Assembly (NCBI RefSeq): GCF_002072175.1 | Contig: NZ_MVIV01000004.1 | Location: 124,001 to 188,000 of the forward strand | Source: Actinomyces gaoshouyii | GTDB lineage: Bacteria; Actinomycetota; Actinomycetes; Actinomycetales; Actinomycetaceae | Direction of reading: 5' to 3' | DNA length: 64,000 nucleotides | Shown here: positions 38,109 to 47,046 of the stretch, one piece after another | Numbering within the stretch: the first letter of the stretch is position 1 | How the letters are laid out: every line of letters starts with the position of its first letter | Translations under genes and position numbers: made by a program | Notes under the pieces: generated by a model | The model's database searches: none | What the model was told of the DNA's origin: nothing | Seen by the model: the letters and a program-made list of their open reading frames with translations, nothing else

Positions 38109-38166
38109 CCACCGGGCACGGGTGTCGCTGCCCGGGCGGGAGGAGCCCGGACACGAGAATGCCCCC

Positions 38167-40671
38167 ATGCCGAAGTCCGCCACCCAGACGCCCCCTCCGA
38201 CCGACGGCGCGATCGTCGAGCAGGATCTCTCCAGCGAGATGCGCTCGAGCTTCCTGGAGTACGCCTACTCCGTCATCTACTCCCGGGCCCTGCCCGACGC
38301 CCGTGACGGCCTCAAGCCCGTCCAGCGCCGCATCCTGTTCCAGATGGACCGCATGGGACTGCGGCCGGACCGCCCTCACGTGAAGTCCTCGCGCGTCGTC
38401 GGCGATGTCATGGGCAAACTGCACCCCCACGGCGACGTGGCGATCTACGAGGCGCTCGTGCGCCTGGCCCAGCCCTTCACCATGCGCCTGCCGCTCATCG
38501 ACGGGCACGGCAACTTCGGCTCCCTCGACGACGGCCCCGCCGCCCCTCGCTACACCGAAGCCCGCCTGGCCGCACCGGCGCTGGCGCTTACCGCGGACAT
38601 CGACGAGGACACGGTCGACTTCTCCCCCAACTACGACTACACGCTCACCGAGCCGGAGGTGCTGCCCGCAGCCTTCCCGAACCTTCTGGTCAACGGCACC
38701 TCGGGGATCGCCGTGGGTATGGCGACGAATATGCCGCCGCACAACCTGGGCGAGGTCGTCAGCGCCGCCCGCCACCTCATCGAGCACCCGGATGCCACAC
38801 TGGAGGACCTCATGGCCTTCGTGCCGGGCCCGGACCTTCCCGCGGGCGGCATGATCGTCGGCCTGGACGGCATCCGGGAGGCCTACCGCACGGGCCGCGG
38901 CAAGTTCCTCACCCGCGCCACCGCCCGCGTCGAGAACGTGACGGCCCGCAAGAAGGGCATCGTCGTCACCGAGCTTCCCTACCTCGTGGGGCCGGAGAAG
39001 ATCATCGCGGCCATCAAGGACAGGGTCGCCTCCAAAAAGCTCCAGGGAATCACCGACGTCGCCGATCTGACCGATAGGAAGAACGGGACCCGCCTGGTCA
39101 TCGGGGTCAAGAACGGCTACAACCCCGAGGCGGTCCTGGCCCAGCTCTACCGGTACACGCCGCTGGAGGACTCCTTCGGCATCAACAACGTGTGCCTCGT
39201 GGACGGCCAGCCCCGCACCCTGGGCCTGCGCGAGCTCCTCGAGGTCTTCGTGGGCCATCGCCTGAGGGTGGTGGAGCGGCGCACCCGCTTCCGCCTGGGC
39301 AAGCGGCGCGAGCGCGCGCACCTGGTGGATGGCCTGCTCATCGCCATCCTCGACATCGATGAGGTCATCGCGCTCATCCGCTCCTCGCAGGACGCAGTGA
39401 CGGCGCGGGAGCGCTTGCAACAGGTCTTCGACCTGTCCGAGGCGCAGGCCTCCTACATCCTGGAGCTGCAGCTGCGGCGCCTGACCAGGTTCTCCGTCAT
39501 CGAGCTGGAGAAGGAGCGCGACGAGCTCGCCCGGGAGATCGAGGCCCTGGAGGCGATCCTCGCCGACGACGTGCTCCTGCGCCGGGTGGTCTCCCGCGAG
39601 CTGTCCTCGGTCTCCGAGGAGTTCGCCACGCCGCGACGCACCGTGCTGTTGGAGGCCTCCGGCGCCGTCCCCAGCTCCGCCGACGGCGCGGGCGACTCGG
39701 ATGGGGCGGCGGGGCCGGCCCCGGTGGGCCTCATGGCGGGCGCGAAGGATGTGCCCTTGACGATCCCGGACGCCCCGTGCCGGATCCTGCTGTCCGCCAC
39801 GGGCCTCGTGGCGCGCACGGCGGGGTCCGAGCCTGTGCCCCGCTCGGGCGCGAGGCAACCCCATGACGCCCTGGTCTCCCAGGTGGCGACGACGGCGCGC
39901 GGCCGCGTGGGCGCGGTGACCGACACCGGCCGCCTCGTGCGCCTCGACGTGGTCTCCGCCCCCGAGGTCCCGCGCCCGGAGGGCGCGCCATCCCTGGCGG
40001 GGGGCACCCCGGTGCGCCTCCTGGTGGAGATCGAGCCCGAGGAGCGCGTGGTGGGGCTCGTGCCGGTGGGCGATGCGGGCGCGGCCCCAATCGTCCTGGC
40101 CACGGCTGCCGGTGTCATCAAGCGCGTCAAGGTGGGCGATGAGCCCGCCAGGGGCGATTCCTGGGAGGTCATCTCCCTGGCGGACGGCGACTCCGTGGTC
40201 TTCGCGGGCACCGCCGCCGACACCGATGTGCTCACCCTCGTGGCCTCGGATGCCCAGTTGCTGCGCTTCGAGGCCTCGAAGGTGCGCCCGCAGGGCCGCG
40301 GGGCCGGGGGCATGTCGGGGATCAGCCTGCACGACGGCGCCCGCGTGGTCGCCGCCTCGGCGGTGAGCGCCGATCTGCTGGCCGAGGCGGTAGTGGTCAC
40401 CGTGGCCGCCAGCGCGGGCGCCCTGCCCGGAACGGGCGGCAGCGTCAAGGTGACGCCCCTGGACCGCTACCCGGCCAAGGGCCGGGCCACCGGGGGCGTG
40501 CGCGCGCAGCGGTTCCTGCGCGGCGAGGACGAGTTGGTCCTGGCATGGGTGGGCGTGGGCCCGGCGCGCGCCGTCGGCTCGGGGGGCCAGAGCATCACCC
40601 TGCCGGGTCCCGACGAGCGCCGCGATGCCTCCGGCATCCCCACTATCGCGCCGATCACCGCCATCGGCTGA
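38167..40671 (+). CDS. parC: DNA topoisomerase IV subunit A (ParC/GyrA type)
   Basis: An 834-residue type IIA topoisomerase breakage-reunion subunit. The catalytic Tyr129 is in AAPRYTEAR, and the [38 protein letters not shown] block is the quinolone-target helix region. A C-terminal pinwheel follows residue 500. With the facing subunit B gene at 43069-45321 it makes topoisomerase IV, which unlinks daughter chromosomes. The ATG at 38167 is preceded by GAGAAT, ending 6 nt upstream, and lacks a properly spaced Shine-Dalgarno. Confidence 0.88.
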   Translation: MPKSATQTPPPTDGAIVEQDLSSEMRSSFLEYAYSVIYSRALPDARDGLKPVQRRILFQMDRMGLRPDRPHVKSSRVVGDVMGKLHPHGDVAIYEALVRLAQPFTMRLPLIDGHGNFGSLDDGPAAPRYTEARLAAPALALTADIDEDTVDFSPNYDYTLTEPEVLPAAFPNLLVNGTSGIAVGMATNMPPHNLGEVVSAARHLIEHPDATLEDLMAFVPGPDLPAGGMIVGLDGIREAYRTGRGKFLTRATARVENVTARKKGIVVTELPYLVGPEKIIAAIKDRVASKKLQGITDVADLTDRKNGTRLVIGVKNGYNPEAVLAQLYRYTPLEDSFGINNVCLVDGQPRTLGLRELLEVFVGHRLRVVERRTRFRLGKRRERAHLVDGLLIAILDIDEVIALIRSSQDAVTARERLQQVFDLSEAQASYILELQLRRLTRFSVIELEKERDELAREIEALEAILADDVLLRRVVSRELSSVSEEFATPRRTVLLEASGAVPSSADGAGDSDGAAGPAPVGLMAGAKDVPLTIPDAPCRILLSATGLVARTAGSEPVPRSGARQPHDALVSQVATTARGRVGAVTDTGRLVRLDVVSAPEVPRPEGAPSLAGGTPVRLLVEIEPEERVVGLVPVGDAGAAPIVLATAAGVIKRVKVGDEPARGDSWEVISLADGDSVVFAGTAADTDVLTLVASDAQLLRFEASKVRPQGRGAGGMSGISLHDGARVVAASAVSADLLAEAVVVTVAASAGALPGTGGSVKVTPLDRYPAKGRATGGVRAQRFLRGEDELVLAWVGVGPARAVGSGGQSITLPGPDERRDASGIPTIAPITAIG

Positions 40672-40697
40672 TCGCCGCCCGGGGCGCGTACAGTTCC

Positions 40698-41757
40698 ATG
40701 AGCGGTCTTCTCATCCGTGGCGCGCGCCCTGTCCGCTTCCGAAGCCGCGGCGAGCTGGGCCGCCTGCGCGCCGCTGTCCCCTCCGCGCGCACCGGGCTGA
40801 ACGGGCCCCCGGCCCCGGGCGGCCCCACGGATCTGAGGATCGAGGCGGGAGCCGTCGTCGAGATGGGACCGGCCCTGGCGCGCCGCGACGGCGAGGAGGT
40901 CCTTGACGCGGGAGGCGCTTGGCTCATCCCCGGCCTGTGGGACGCTCATGCCCACCTGGACCTGGAGGCCGCTCGCGTGGCGCGCCTCCTGCGCGGAGGA
41001 GGTTCTGGGAATCGTCGCGGTGCGGGCCCGCGCTCTCCGCGCGGGCGCGGGCGCGGCGGATGGTCCCGCGCTTATCCAGGGCTTCGGGCACCGCCTGTCC
41101 AACTGGCCGCGCGTGCCCAGCGTGGCCGAGCTCGATGACATCCCCGGCTCGCGCGAGCTCGTCGAATCGGGCTATCGCAGGGTCTTGGAGGACATGGCCG
41201 CCCGCGGCATCACCGGTGTCACCGATATGACCTGGGGGCAGGACTCCCGCCTGGATCGCATGAGCGCGACCGGCCCCCTGCCGGGCCTGCCGCGCATCCG
41301 GGTATCGACCTGCCGTGAGGGCCTGGAGGAGCGGATCGACGCCCATCTGCGCACGGGCAGCCCCTTGCCGGGCTCCCCCGCGGGCGGCGACGGCGCAGCG
41401 CTGCCGACACAGGGGCCCCTCAAGATCATCTCGGATGGCTCCATGGGCACGGGCACGGCCCGCCTGTGCCGCCCCTACCCCGCTGATCTGGGCCTGGATC
41501 ATCCCCATGGAGTGATGAGCGTGGGGCTGGACGAGCTCACCCGTCTGCTGGGCCGGGCCCACGAGCATGGGATGACGGCGGCCGCCCACGCCATCGGGGA
41601 CGCGGCGCTCATCGACGTCGCCGCGCCCGTTCGCGCGGGGTCGCGGGCGGATCTCGTCCCGCTGCCGGATGATCCCCTCATGCTCGGCCCGGAGGATCTG
41701 CGGGCAGTGCGCCCCCTGGCCACGGTGGTCGCCGGCGCCCTGACTGCCCACCGCTGA
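40698..41757 (+). pseudogene. degraded amidohydrolase (YtcJ-like, Amidohydro_3)
   Basis: Two frames together encode an amidohydrolase. The first (from ATG 40698) includes GGAWLIPGLWDAHAHLDLEAARVARLL with the HxH metal site. After a shift somewhere in about 40985-41010, the homology continues in another frame with IQGFGHRLSNWP, GPLKIISDGSMGTGTARLCRPY and AAHAIGDAALIDVA. Compared with the usual 500+ residues, about 100 residues are missing after residue 140 and most of the C-terminal barrel is missing, so the gene is broken by both a frameshift and deletions. It follows parC by 26 bp. Confidence 0.75.
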
Positions 41758-41772
41758 GCATCACCGCCGGGG

Positions 41773-42816
41773 TCACACGTCCAGGCCGTAGAGGATCGTG
41801 CCGCGCGTGGGCTGGTAGCCGAGCCGCTCGTAGAGGCTGCCGGCGCCCGTCGGGCTCGCGGAGTCGACGCCGGCGGCGGCGTACTCCATGCCGTCGGCCG
41901 CGTAGGCGCGCATGGCCGCGGCCAGCAGGGCCGCGCCGAGGCCGCGGTCGGCGTACTCGGCGAGCGAGCCGAGCATATCGGTGTAGCCCTCCTTCCAACC
42001 CAGCGCCTCCCAGTCCTGCTCGTACCGGCTGGATAGGAGGTACCCGGCGATCCGAGCGCGGTCACTGGAGCGGTCCAGGGCCACGAAGGACCACTCGGGG
42101 GCGAAGAAGGCCCGGCCCGCGGCCCACCGTTCGGGGCTCATCGGCTCCGCGCCGGCGTCGTCGGCCGCCCGGTTGTGGGCCCGCAGGATCGCCTCATCCA
42201 AGTCCTTGGACCACGGTTCGATGCTGAGGAAGCGGTCCACGGGGGCCTGCGGGATCGGCTCGCTCAGCGAGCGGCGCACCTCCCGGTACCAGCGCTGGGG
42301 CGAGTATCCGAGGTTCGTCAGATGCGTCTGCATCCGCTCATCGTCCTCGAGCACCGTGGTGATGATGTGGGCGGGGATGAGAGAGCCATCGCCCTGCCTC
42401 CCCGCGCGCTCAGCGCCGATGAGGTGACGGGCGCGCTCGGACTGCCAGTGCAGGATCGCCCCGCCGATGCCCCGGCCCCGCCAGAGCGGGTCGACGACGC
42501 CGAGCACGGAGGCGAAGATCTCCGCGGCCGGGCGCACCCGGGCGAGCCCGAAGGCGCGCATGACGCCATCGGCGTCCCTCCCGGCGACGCCGGAGTACGT
42601 TGGGTCGAGGAAGTACTCGGCGGTCTCCTGCTCGGTGGTGCGGTAGGGGGGATCATCGACATCCTCGGCCCGGGCGACGAGCGCGGCCAGCTCGGCGTTA
42701 TCGGCGGGGCCCAGGGGCCTCCAGGACAGGGAGCGGGGCAGGGCCGAGCGCGCGCCCGGGCGCATCATCGACCACGCCGCGGCCGCGGTGGCCTTGGGTC
42801 GTCCGTAATATGCCAT
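41773..42816 (-). CDS. double-GNAT N-acetyltransferase
   Basis: A 347-residue protein with two GNAT folds. Domain 1 (about 30-170) has VVDPLWRGRGIGGAILHW as the acetyl-CoA loop. Domain 2 (about 195-347) has MLGSLAEYADRGLGAALLAAAMR and YERLGYQPTRGTILY. The layout recalls mycothiol synthase-like proteins, but sequence alone does not show that activity. AAGGAGG 5-6 nt before the ATG at 42816 fixes the start. It lies between the decayed amidohydrolase and parE. Confidence 0.82.
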   Translation of the reverse strand: MAYYGRPKATAAAAWSMMRPGARSALPRSLSWRPLGPADNAELAALVARAEDVDDPPYRTTEQETAEYFLDPTYSGVAGRDADGVMRAFGLARVRPAAEIFASVLGVVDPLWRGRGIGGAILHWQSERARHLIGAERAGRQGDGSLIPAHIITTVLEDDERMQTHLTNLGYSPQRWYREVRRSLSEPIPQAPVDRFLSIEPWSKDLDEAILRAHNRAADDAGAEPMSPERWAAGRAFFAPEWSFVALDRSSDRARIAGYLLSSRYEQDWEALGWKEGYTDMLGSLAEYADRGLGAALLAAAMRAYAADGMEYAAAGVDSASPTGAGSLYERLGYQPTRGTILYGLDV

Positions 42817-42918
42817 TACCGCCTCCTTACTGCCTGATCCGATGCCCTGCCGACGAAGTGCCAGTGAGCCGCCACTGCCGCCGCCGGTTCCACGGCCGGC
42901 CCGCTGCCGGCCTCATCC

Positions 42919-42927
42919 GGGGGGGGG
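42919..42927. repeat. homopolymer of nine G
   Basis: A G9 run in the 252-bp gap between parE and the acetyltransferase, about 103 bp upstream of the latter's start. Such tracts can vary by slippage. Confidence 0.6.
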
Positions 42928-43068
42928 CGCCCGTGTCCACAGCGACACCCGCCCCGGCACCGGGACACGTTTCCGGCAAGGCTACCGGAGAGGCGGGGCC
43001 GGCCCCTCCTCCTGCAGGTGGAACCGGGAGCGGCCCGGGATGGGCGACGGCGGACCCCTCACCGGCGC

Positions 43069-45321
43069 TCAGGCGTCGATGCGATCGCGGTCCACGGCGT
43101 CGGCCCCCGCGATGATGAAGTCGCGGCGCGGCTCCACGCTGGAGCCCATGAGGAGCTCGAAGACGTCCTCGGCGTGGGTGAGGGCGGCCTCGTCGGCCAG
43201 GGTGATGCGCCGCAGGGTGCGGTGCTCGGGCTCCATGGTGGTCTCGGCGAGCTGGTGGGCGTCCATCTCCCCCAGGCCCTTGTAGCGCTGGGGCTCCTTG
43301 AAGGAGCGGCCCTGCTTCTCCAGCCTGCGCAGGGTGGTGACGAGCTCGTCGTCGGAGTAGGTGTAGATGATCTCCCTCTTGCGGCGCCCGGAGCCGGAGA
43401 CCTCGATGCGGTGCAGGGGCGGCACGGCGGCGAAGACTCGGCCCGCCTCGATCATGGGGCGCATGTAGCGGAAGAAGAGGGTGAGCAGGAGGGTGCGGAT
43501 GTGGGCGCCGTCGACGTCGGCGTCGGTCATGAGGATGACCTTGCCGTAGCGGGCCTGCTCAAGGTCGAAGGTGCGCCCCGAGCCCGCGCCCACCACCTGG
43601 ATGATCGCCGAGCACTCGGCGTTGCGCAGCATATCCGCCTGGGAGGCCTTCTGGACGTTGAGGATCTTGCCGCGAATGGGCAGCAGCGCCTGGTACTCGG
43701 AGTTGCGGGCGTTCTTGGCGGTGCCGAGCGCGGAGTCGCCCTCCACGATGAACAGTTCGGAGTGGGCGACGTCGTTGGAGCGGCAGTCGGCGAGCTTGGC
43801 CGGCAGGGTGGAGGTCTCCAGGGCGGTCTTGCGACGGGTGATCTCCTTGTGCATGCGCGCGCTCACACGAGCGCGCATCTCCCCGACAACCTTCTCCAGC
43901 AACGAGCGGGACTGGGCCTTCAGGTCCCTCTTGGTGGAGGTGAGCAGGGCTGTGAGCTCCTTCTCCACGACGCGGGCGACGATCTGGCGCACGGGGGCGG
44001 TGCCCAGGACCTCCTTGGTCTGCCCCTCGAACTGCGGCTCGGGCACGCGCACGGTGACCACGGCGGTCAGGCCCGCCATGATGTCCTCCTTCTCGATGCG
44101 GGGGTCCTTGGCCGTCATCTTCAGGGCGCGGGAGTTGGCGTCGATCTGCTTGCGCAGCACCTTGACGAGGGCCTGCTCGAACCCGGTGAGATGGGTGCCC
44201 CCCATGGGGGTGGCGATGATGTTGACGAAGGAGCGCTCCAGGGTGTCGTAGCCGATGCCCCAGCGCAGGGCGACGTCGACGGAGCAGGTGCGCTCCACCT
44301 CCACGGGGCGCAGGTGGCCGGTGGACTTGTCGAGCTGCTGGACGGTCTCGGTGTAGGTGCCCTCGCCGCTGAGCCGGAAGGTGTCGGTCACTGAGGCGTC
44401 GGTGGCGAGGAAGTCGACGAAGTCGGCGGTGCCGCCGCGCGCCCGGAAGACCTCGACGCCGTCCTCAGCACCGGTGTCGAACAGGTCCCCCGAACCCTCG
44501 ACGGCGTTCTTGGCGGCCGCCCGCAGTGAGGCCTCGGCCACGGCGTCGTCGGTGGCCCCGGCGTCCGCAGCGGGCGTGGCGGAGGCGGCGATAGCCTCGG
44601 CCTCGGGGCGCTGGTCGTCAAGGGACAGGGTGAGGCCGGGCACGAGGAAACTGGTCTGGCGCAGGCGGGCGCGCAGGGCCCCGGCATCGTACTCGGTGGG
44701 CCTGGGGAAGATCTGGGGGTCGGCCCAGTAGCGCACTCGAGTGCCGGTGGTGCCCCGCTTGACCTTGCCGATGACACGCAGCTCGGAGGCGTCGGTGAAC
44801 TCTGTGAACGGCGAGTCGGGGCCGCGGCCGGCGGAGTCGTCGAAGGAGCCTGGGACACCGCGGTGGAAGCTCATGGCGTAAGTCCTGGAGTCGCGGTCCA
44901 CCTCGACGTCCATGCGGGAGGCCAGGGCGTTGACGACGGAGGCGCCCACGCCGTGCAGGCCCCCGGCGGCGCCGTAGGACCCGCCGCCGAACTTCCCGCC
45001 GGCGTGGAGCTTGGTGTAGACGAGCTCGACGCCGGTCAGCCCGCTGGAGGGCTCGATATCGACGGGAACGCCGCGCCCGTTGTCGCGCACCTCGATGGAG
45101 CCGTCGTCGTGGACGATCACCGAGATGGCGTCCCCATGTCCCTCGAGGGCCTCGTCGACGGCGTTGTCCACGATCTCCCACACGCAGTGCATGAGGCCGC
45201 GCTGGTCGGTCGAGCCGATGTACATGCCGGGGCGCTTGCGCACCGCCTCGAGCCCCTCCAGGACGGAGAGGTGGCGCGCGGAGTAGTCGCCTCGGCTGGT
45301 CTTGTTCTCGGATGCGGGCAC
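43069..45321 (-). CDS. parE: DNA topoisomerase IV subunit B (ParE/GyrB type)
   Basis: A 750-residue ATPase subunit. The GHKL fold is shown by WEIVDNAVDEALEG, VRDNGRGVPV and KFGGGSYGAAGGLHGVGASVVNALA. The Toprim domain has ELFIVEGDSALG and LMTDADVDGAHIRTLL, and RYKGLGEMDAHQLAET ends the family core. It pairs with parC. An acidic, Ala-rich insertion of about 45 residues in the transducer domain (near 240-290) is longer than usual. The GTG start is backed by a TAGATT box ending 6 nt upstream. Confidence 0.9.
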   Translation of the reverse strand: MPASENKTSRGDYSARHLSVLEGLEAVRKRPGMYIGSTDQRGLMHCVWEIVDNAVDEALEGHGDAISVIVHDDGSIEVRDNGRGVPVDIEPSSGLTGVELVYTKLHAGGKFGGGSYGAAGGLHGVGASVVNALASRMDVEVDRDSRTYAMSFHRGVPGSFDDSAGRGPDSPFTEFTDASELRVIGKVKRGTTGTRVRYWADPQIFPRPTEYDAGALRARLRQTSFLVPGLTLSLDDQRPEAEAIAASATPAADAGATDDAVAEASLRAAAKNAVEGSGDLFDTGAEDGVEVFRARGGTADFVDFLATDASVTDTFRLSGEGTYTETVQQLDKSTGHLRPVEVERTCSVDVALRWGIGYDTLERSFVNIIATPMGGTHLTGFEQALVKVLRKQIDANSRALKMTAKDPRIEKEDIMAGLTAVVTVRVPEPQFEGQTKEVLGTAPVRQIVARVVEKELTALLTSTKRDLKAQSRSLLEKVVGEMRARVSARMHKEITRRKTALETSTLPAKLADCRSNDVAHSELFIVEGDSALGTAKNARNSEYQALLPIRGKILNVQKASQADMLRNAECSAIIQVVGAGSGRTFDLEQARYGKVILMTDADVDGAHIRTLLLTLFFRYMRPMIEAGRVFAAVPPLHRIEVSGSGRRKREIIYTYSDDELVTTLRRLEKQGRSFKEPQRYKGLGEMDAHQLAETTMEPEHRTLRRITLADEAALTHAEDVFELLMGSSVEPRRDFIIAGADAVDRDRIDA

Positions 45322-45327
45322 GCCCGG

Positions 45328-45333
45328 AATCTA
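45328..45333 (-). promoter_or_regulatory. -10 box of parE, leaderless type
   Basis: TAGATT on the minus strand ends exactly 6 nt before the GTG at 45321. Confidence 0.5.
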
Positions 45334-45611
45334 GCCGATACCGGGGCCGCGGTGCTTCTGCCGCGCCGCCGGCACGGCTCGCGGGCGCCGTTGCGGGAGC
45401 AGGCTCACAAGGGGAACGCTGACATGCGGGAAGTCGCAGAACCATCACATAATGACTACAAGTCCATAAAAATCCCGGACTTAAACGGTTCTCCGGGGGT
45501 TGTGAGCTTCGACAGCGCCGGAGCCAGCACCGCTGACCGCTGCCCTGTCGGTGACGGCGCATCCGCCACAGCGGTGCATCGCCGCCTCGACAATGAGGTT
45601 CCTTCACTCCC

Positions 45612-45780
45612 ATGCGCGACTCCACCACGCTCGATCAGATCTCCCAGGCCGCCCCGCGCAGGGGTTCATCAACCGCATCGAGGGCCCCTTCTCCGCCATC
45701 ATGATCACCTCGGCCCTCGCCCTCGTCGGCGGCACCTGGGGCCTGGGGCGCCGCTGGCAAGGACGGTGTACCGAGCGATC
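45612..45780 (+). pseudogene. possible remnant of a small membrane-protein gene
   Basis: An ATG at 45612 opens MRDSTTLDQISQAAPR, and after a shift of frame the sequence reads FINRIEGPFSAIMITSALALVGG, a convincing membrane helix, then loses coding character. No parent family is recognised. The pieces could also be chance; confidence is low. Confidence 0.25.
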
Positions 45781-46031
45781 GCCCGCAACCGGCACAGCCC
45801 CGGCCGCCAGGGCTCGTGCGCCGTCCCGCCGCGAGAGCCCTCCGCCGCCCTCCGGCGCCATAGCTCGTCAGCGCAGTCGCCGTCGCCGTGATGCGTCGGG
45901 TCGCGAATCGGGGACGGCTGGGAGGTCCCGCGTGAGCGGGCCTCCCCACGTCCCCGATCGGCCCACGGCGAACTCTCTGCGCCCCCGGCGGAAACCCGGG
46001 TCCGCGGACCGGATCGGGAGGGCGGCCGTGG

Positions 46032-46037
46032 TCCAAT
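46032..46037 (+). promoter_or_regulatory. -10-like box of DUF7455 gene, leaderless type
   Basis: TCCAAT ends exactly 6 nt before the ATG at 46044; it matches the -10 consensus less well than others in the window. Confidence 0.35.
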
Positions 46038-46043
46038 CGAGTC

Positions 46044-46307
46044 ATGAGCACTACGAGCACCTCCATCATCGAGCGCGCGGCCGCAACCGAGGCCGCCCCT
46101 CTCACCGAGGGCGTCGCCGTCGAGGCTCGTCCTCTGACCACGGCGGACCGCTGCGACGCCTGCGGCGCCCAGGCCTGGATGCGCGTGTTCCTCGTCTCGG
46201 GAGAGCTGCTCTTCTGCGCCCATCATGGGCGGGAGCACTCCCAGGCGCTCGCCGAGCGGGCGCTGTTCATCCAGGACGAGAGCTCGCGCCTCACCGAGGG
46301 CGCCTGA
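46044..46307 (+). CDS. DUF7455 zinc-binding small protein
   Basis: An 87-residue protein. A variable N-terminus precedes the conserved core LTTADRCDACGAQAWMRVFL and ELLFCAHHGREH, in which Cys37, Cys40, Cys58 and His60/His61 can bind zinc. The family is widespread in actinobacteria, often near the primary sigma factor or topoisomerase genes as here. Its function is unknown. Confidence 0.87.
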   Translation: MSTTSTSIIERAAATEAAPLTEGVAVEARPLTTADRCDACGAQAWMRVFLVSGELLFCAHHGREHSQALAERALFIQDESSRLTEGA

Positions 46308-46449
46308 CCCCGGGCCGCAGCCCTTACCCAGCAGGGCGATGATCTCCGAGTCGTTCGCGCGCACCACGGTGGGCCGCAGGGATGAGCCTGTAGGCCGGGG
46401 TTTACGGCCCCCGAGCGCGATGGATGGGATACGCGTCCGCGCTCAGGCA

Positions 46450-46953
46450 TCAGCCGGCGTCCGCGGCTTGGGCGCCCTGACCGTGGAAGTTGGACTGGAC
46501 GACGGCGCGATCGCCCAGGGGCGCGGCGAGGGTGACCCGCACGGTCGCGGTCTCGAGGATCGCCGGGCACTGCGCAGGAGCACCCGGGAAGGAGCCGACG
46601 CTCAGGTTGATGTCCACGGCGTCGGGTGACTCCCCGACATCCGCGTGGACTGCCATGCAGGTCGCCGGCCCGCTGGAGAAGCCGAGCTCGATCGTGGTCT
46701 CGTCAACGGCGCGCCAGGTGTCCCACGCCTGGGGAAGGGGGCTGATGAGGTCATCGCGCGAGACCCACTCACCCCCCATGGTGGTCTGAACGGCGGTGGG
46801 CTCCCCGGTGGCGGACTGCCGCGATGACGAGGACCCGGAGGAATCCTTCGAATCCTTGGACTGGGAACAGGCTGCGGCCAGCAGGGGAAGGCCGACGGCG
46901 CCGAGGCCGAGCACCAGTCGCCGGGCGGGGAGGCCGGGGCGTGCGTTTCTCAT
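46450..46953 (-). CDS. putative lipoprotein
   Basis: A 167-residue secreted protein. A basic N-terminus (RNARPGLPARR) and hydrophobic stretch lead to the lipobox LLAAAC with Cys29, followed by a Ser/Asp-rich linker. The mature part (about 115 residues) has two further cysteines that may form a disulfide (CMAV and QCPAI). No family is recognised. It is expected to be anchored on the outer face of the membrane. It is the gene just downstream of sigA in the opposite reading order, with 93 bp between. Confidence 0.75.
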   Translation of the reverse strand: MRNARPGLPARRLVLGLGAVGLPLLAAACSQSKDSKDSSGSSSSRQSATGEPTAVQTTMGGEWVSRDDLISPLPQAWDTWRAVDETTIELGFSSGPATCMAVHADVGESPDAVDINLSVGSFPGAPAQCPAILETATVRVTLAAPLGDRAVVQSNFHGQGAQAADAG

Positions 46954-47046
46954 GGCTCCATCCTCTCCCGGACCGGCGCCCAGCGTCCAGAACCCAGCAG
47001 GTCAGTGGCGGCGGGGCCCTGAGCGCGCGCCGACCGGGTCCCGAGA

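Larger units (their letters stand above)
45322..46043. other. long intergenic region with AT-rich island
   Basis: 722 bp without an intact gene. Bases 45441-45490 form an AT-rich island (CATAAT at 45448-45453) that could hold a promoter. Downstream, 45612-45780 may be a gene remnant, listed separately. The remainder shows no coding bias or clear RNA fold. Confidence 0.45.

Noticed and set aside
37684-38166. N-terminal extension of parC
   Set aside because: The extra 161 codons overlap the phosphodiesterase gene on the other strand and have no similarity to topoisomerases.
45322-45611. Possible riboswitch or structured RNA in the AT-rich part of the long gap
   Set aside because: I could not match it to any known riboswitch core or build a convincing conserved fold.
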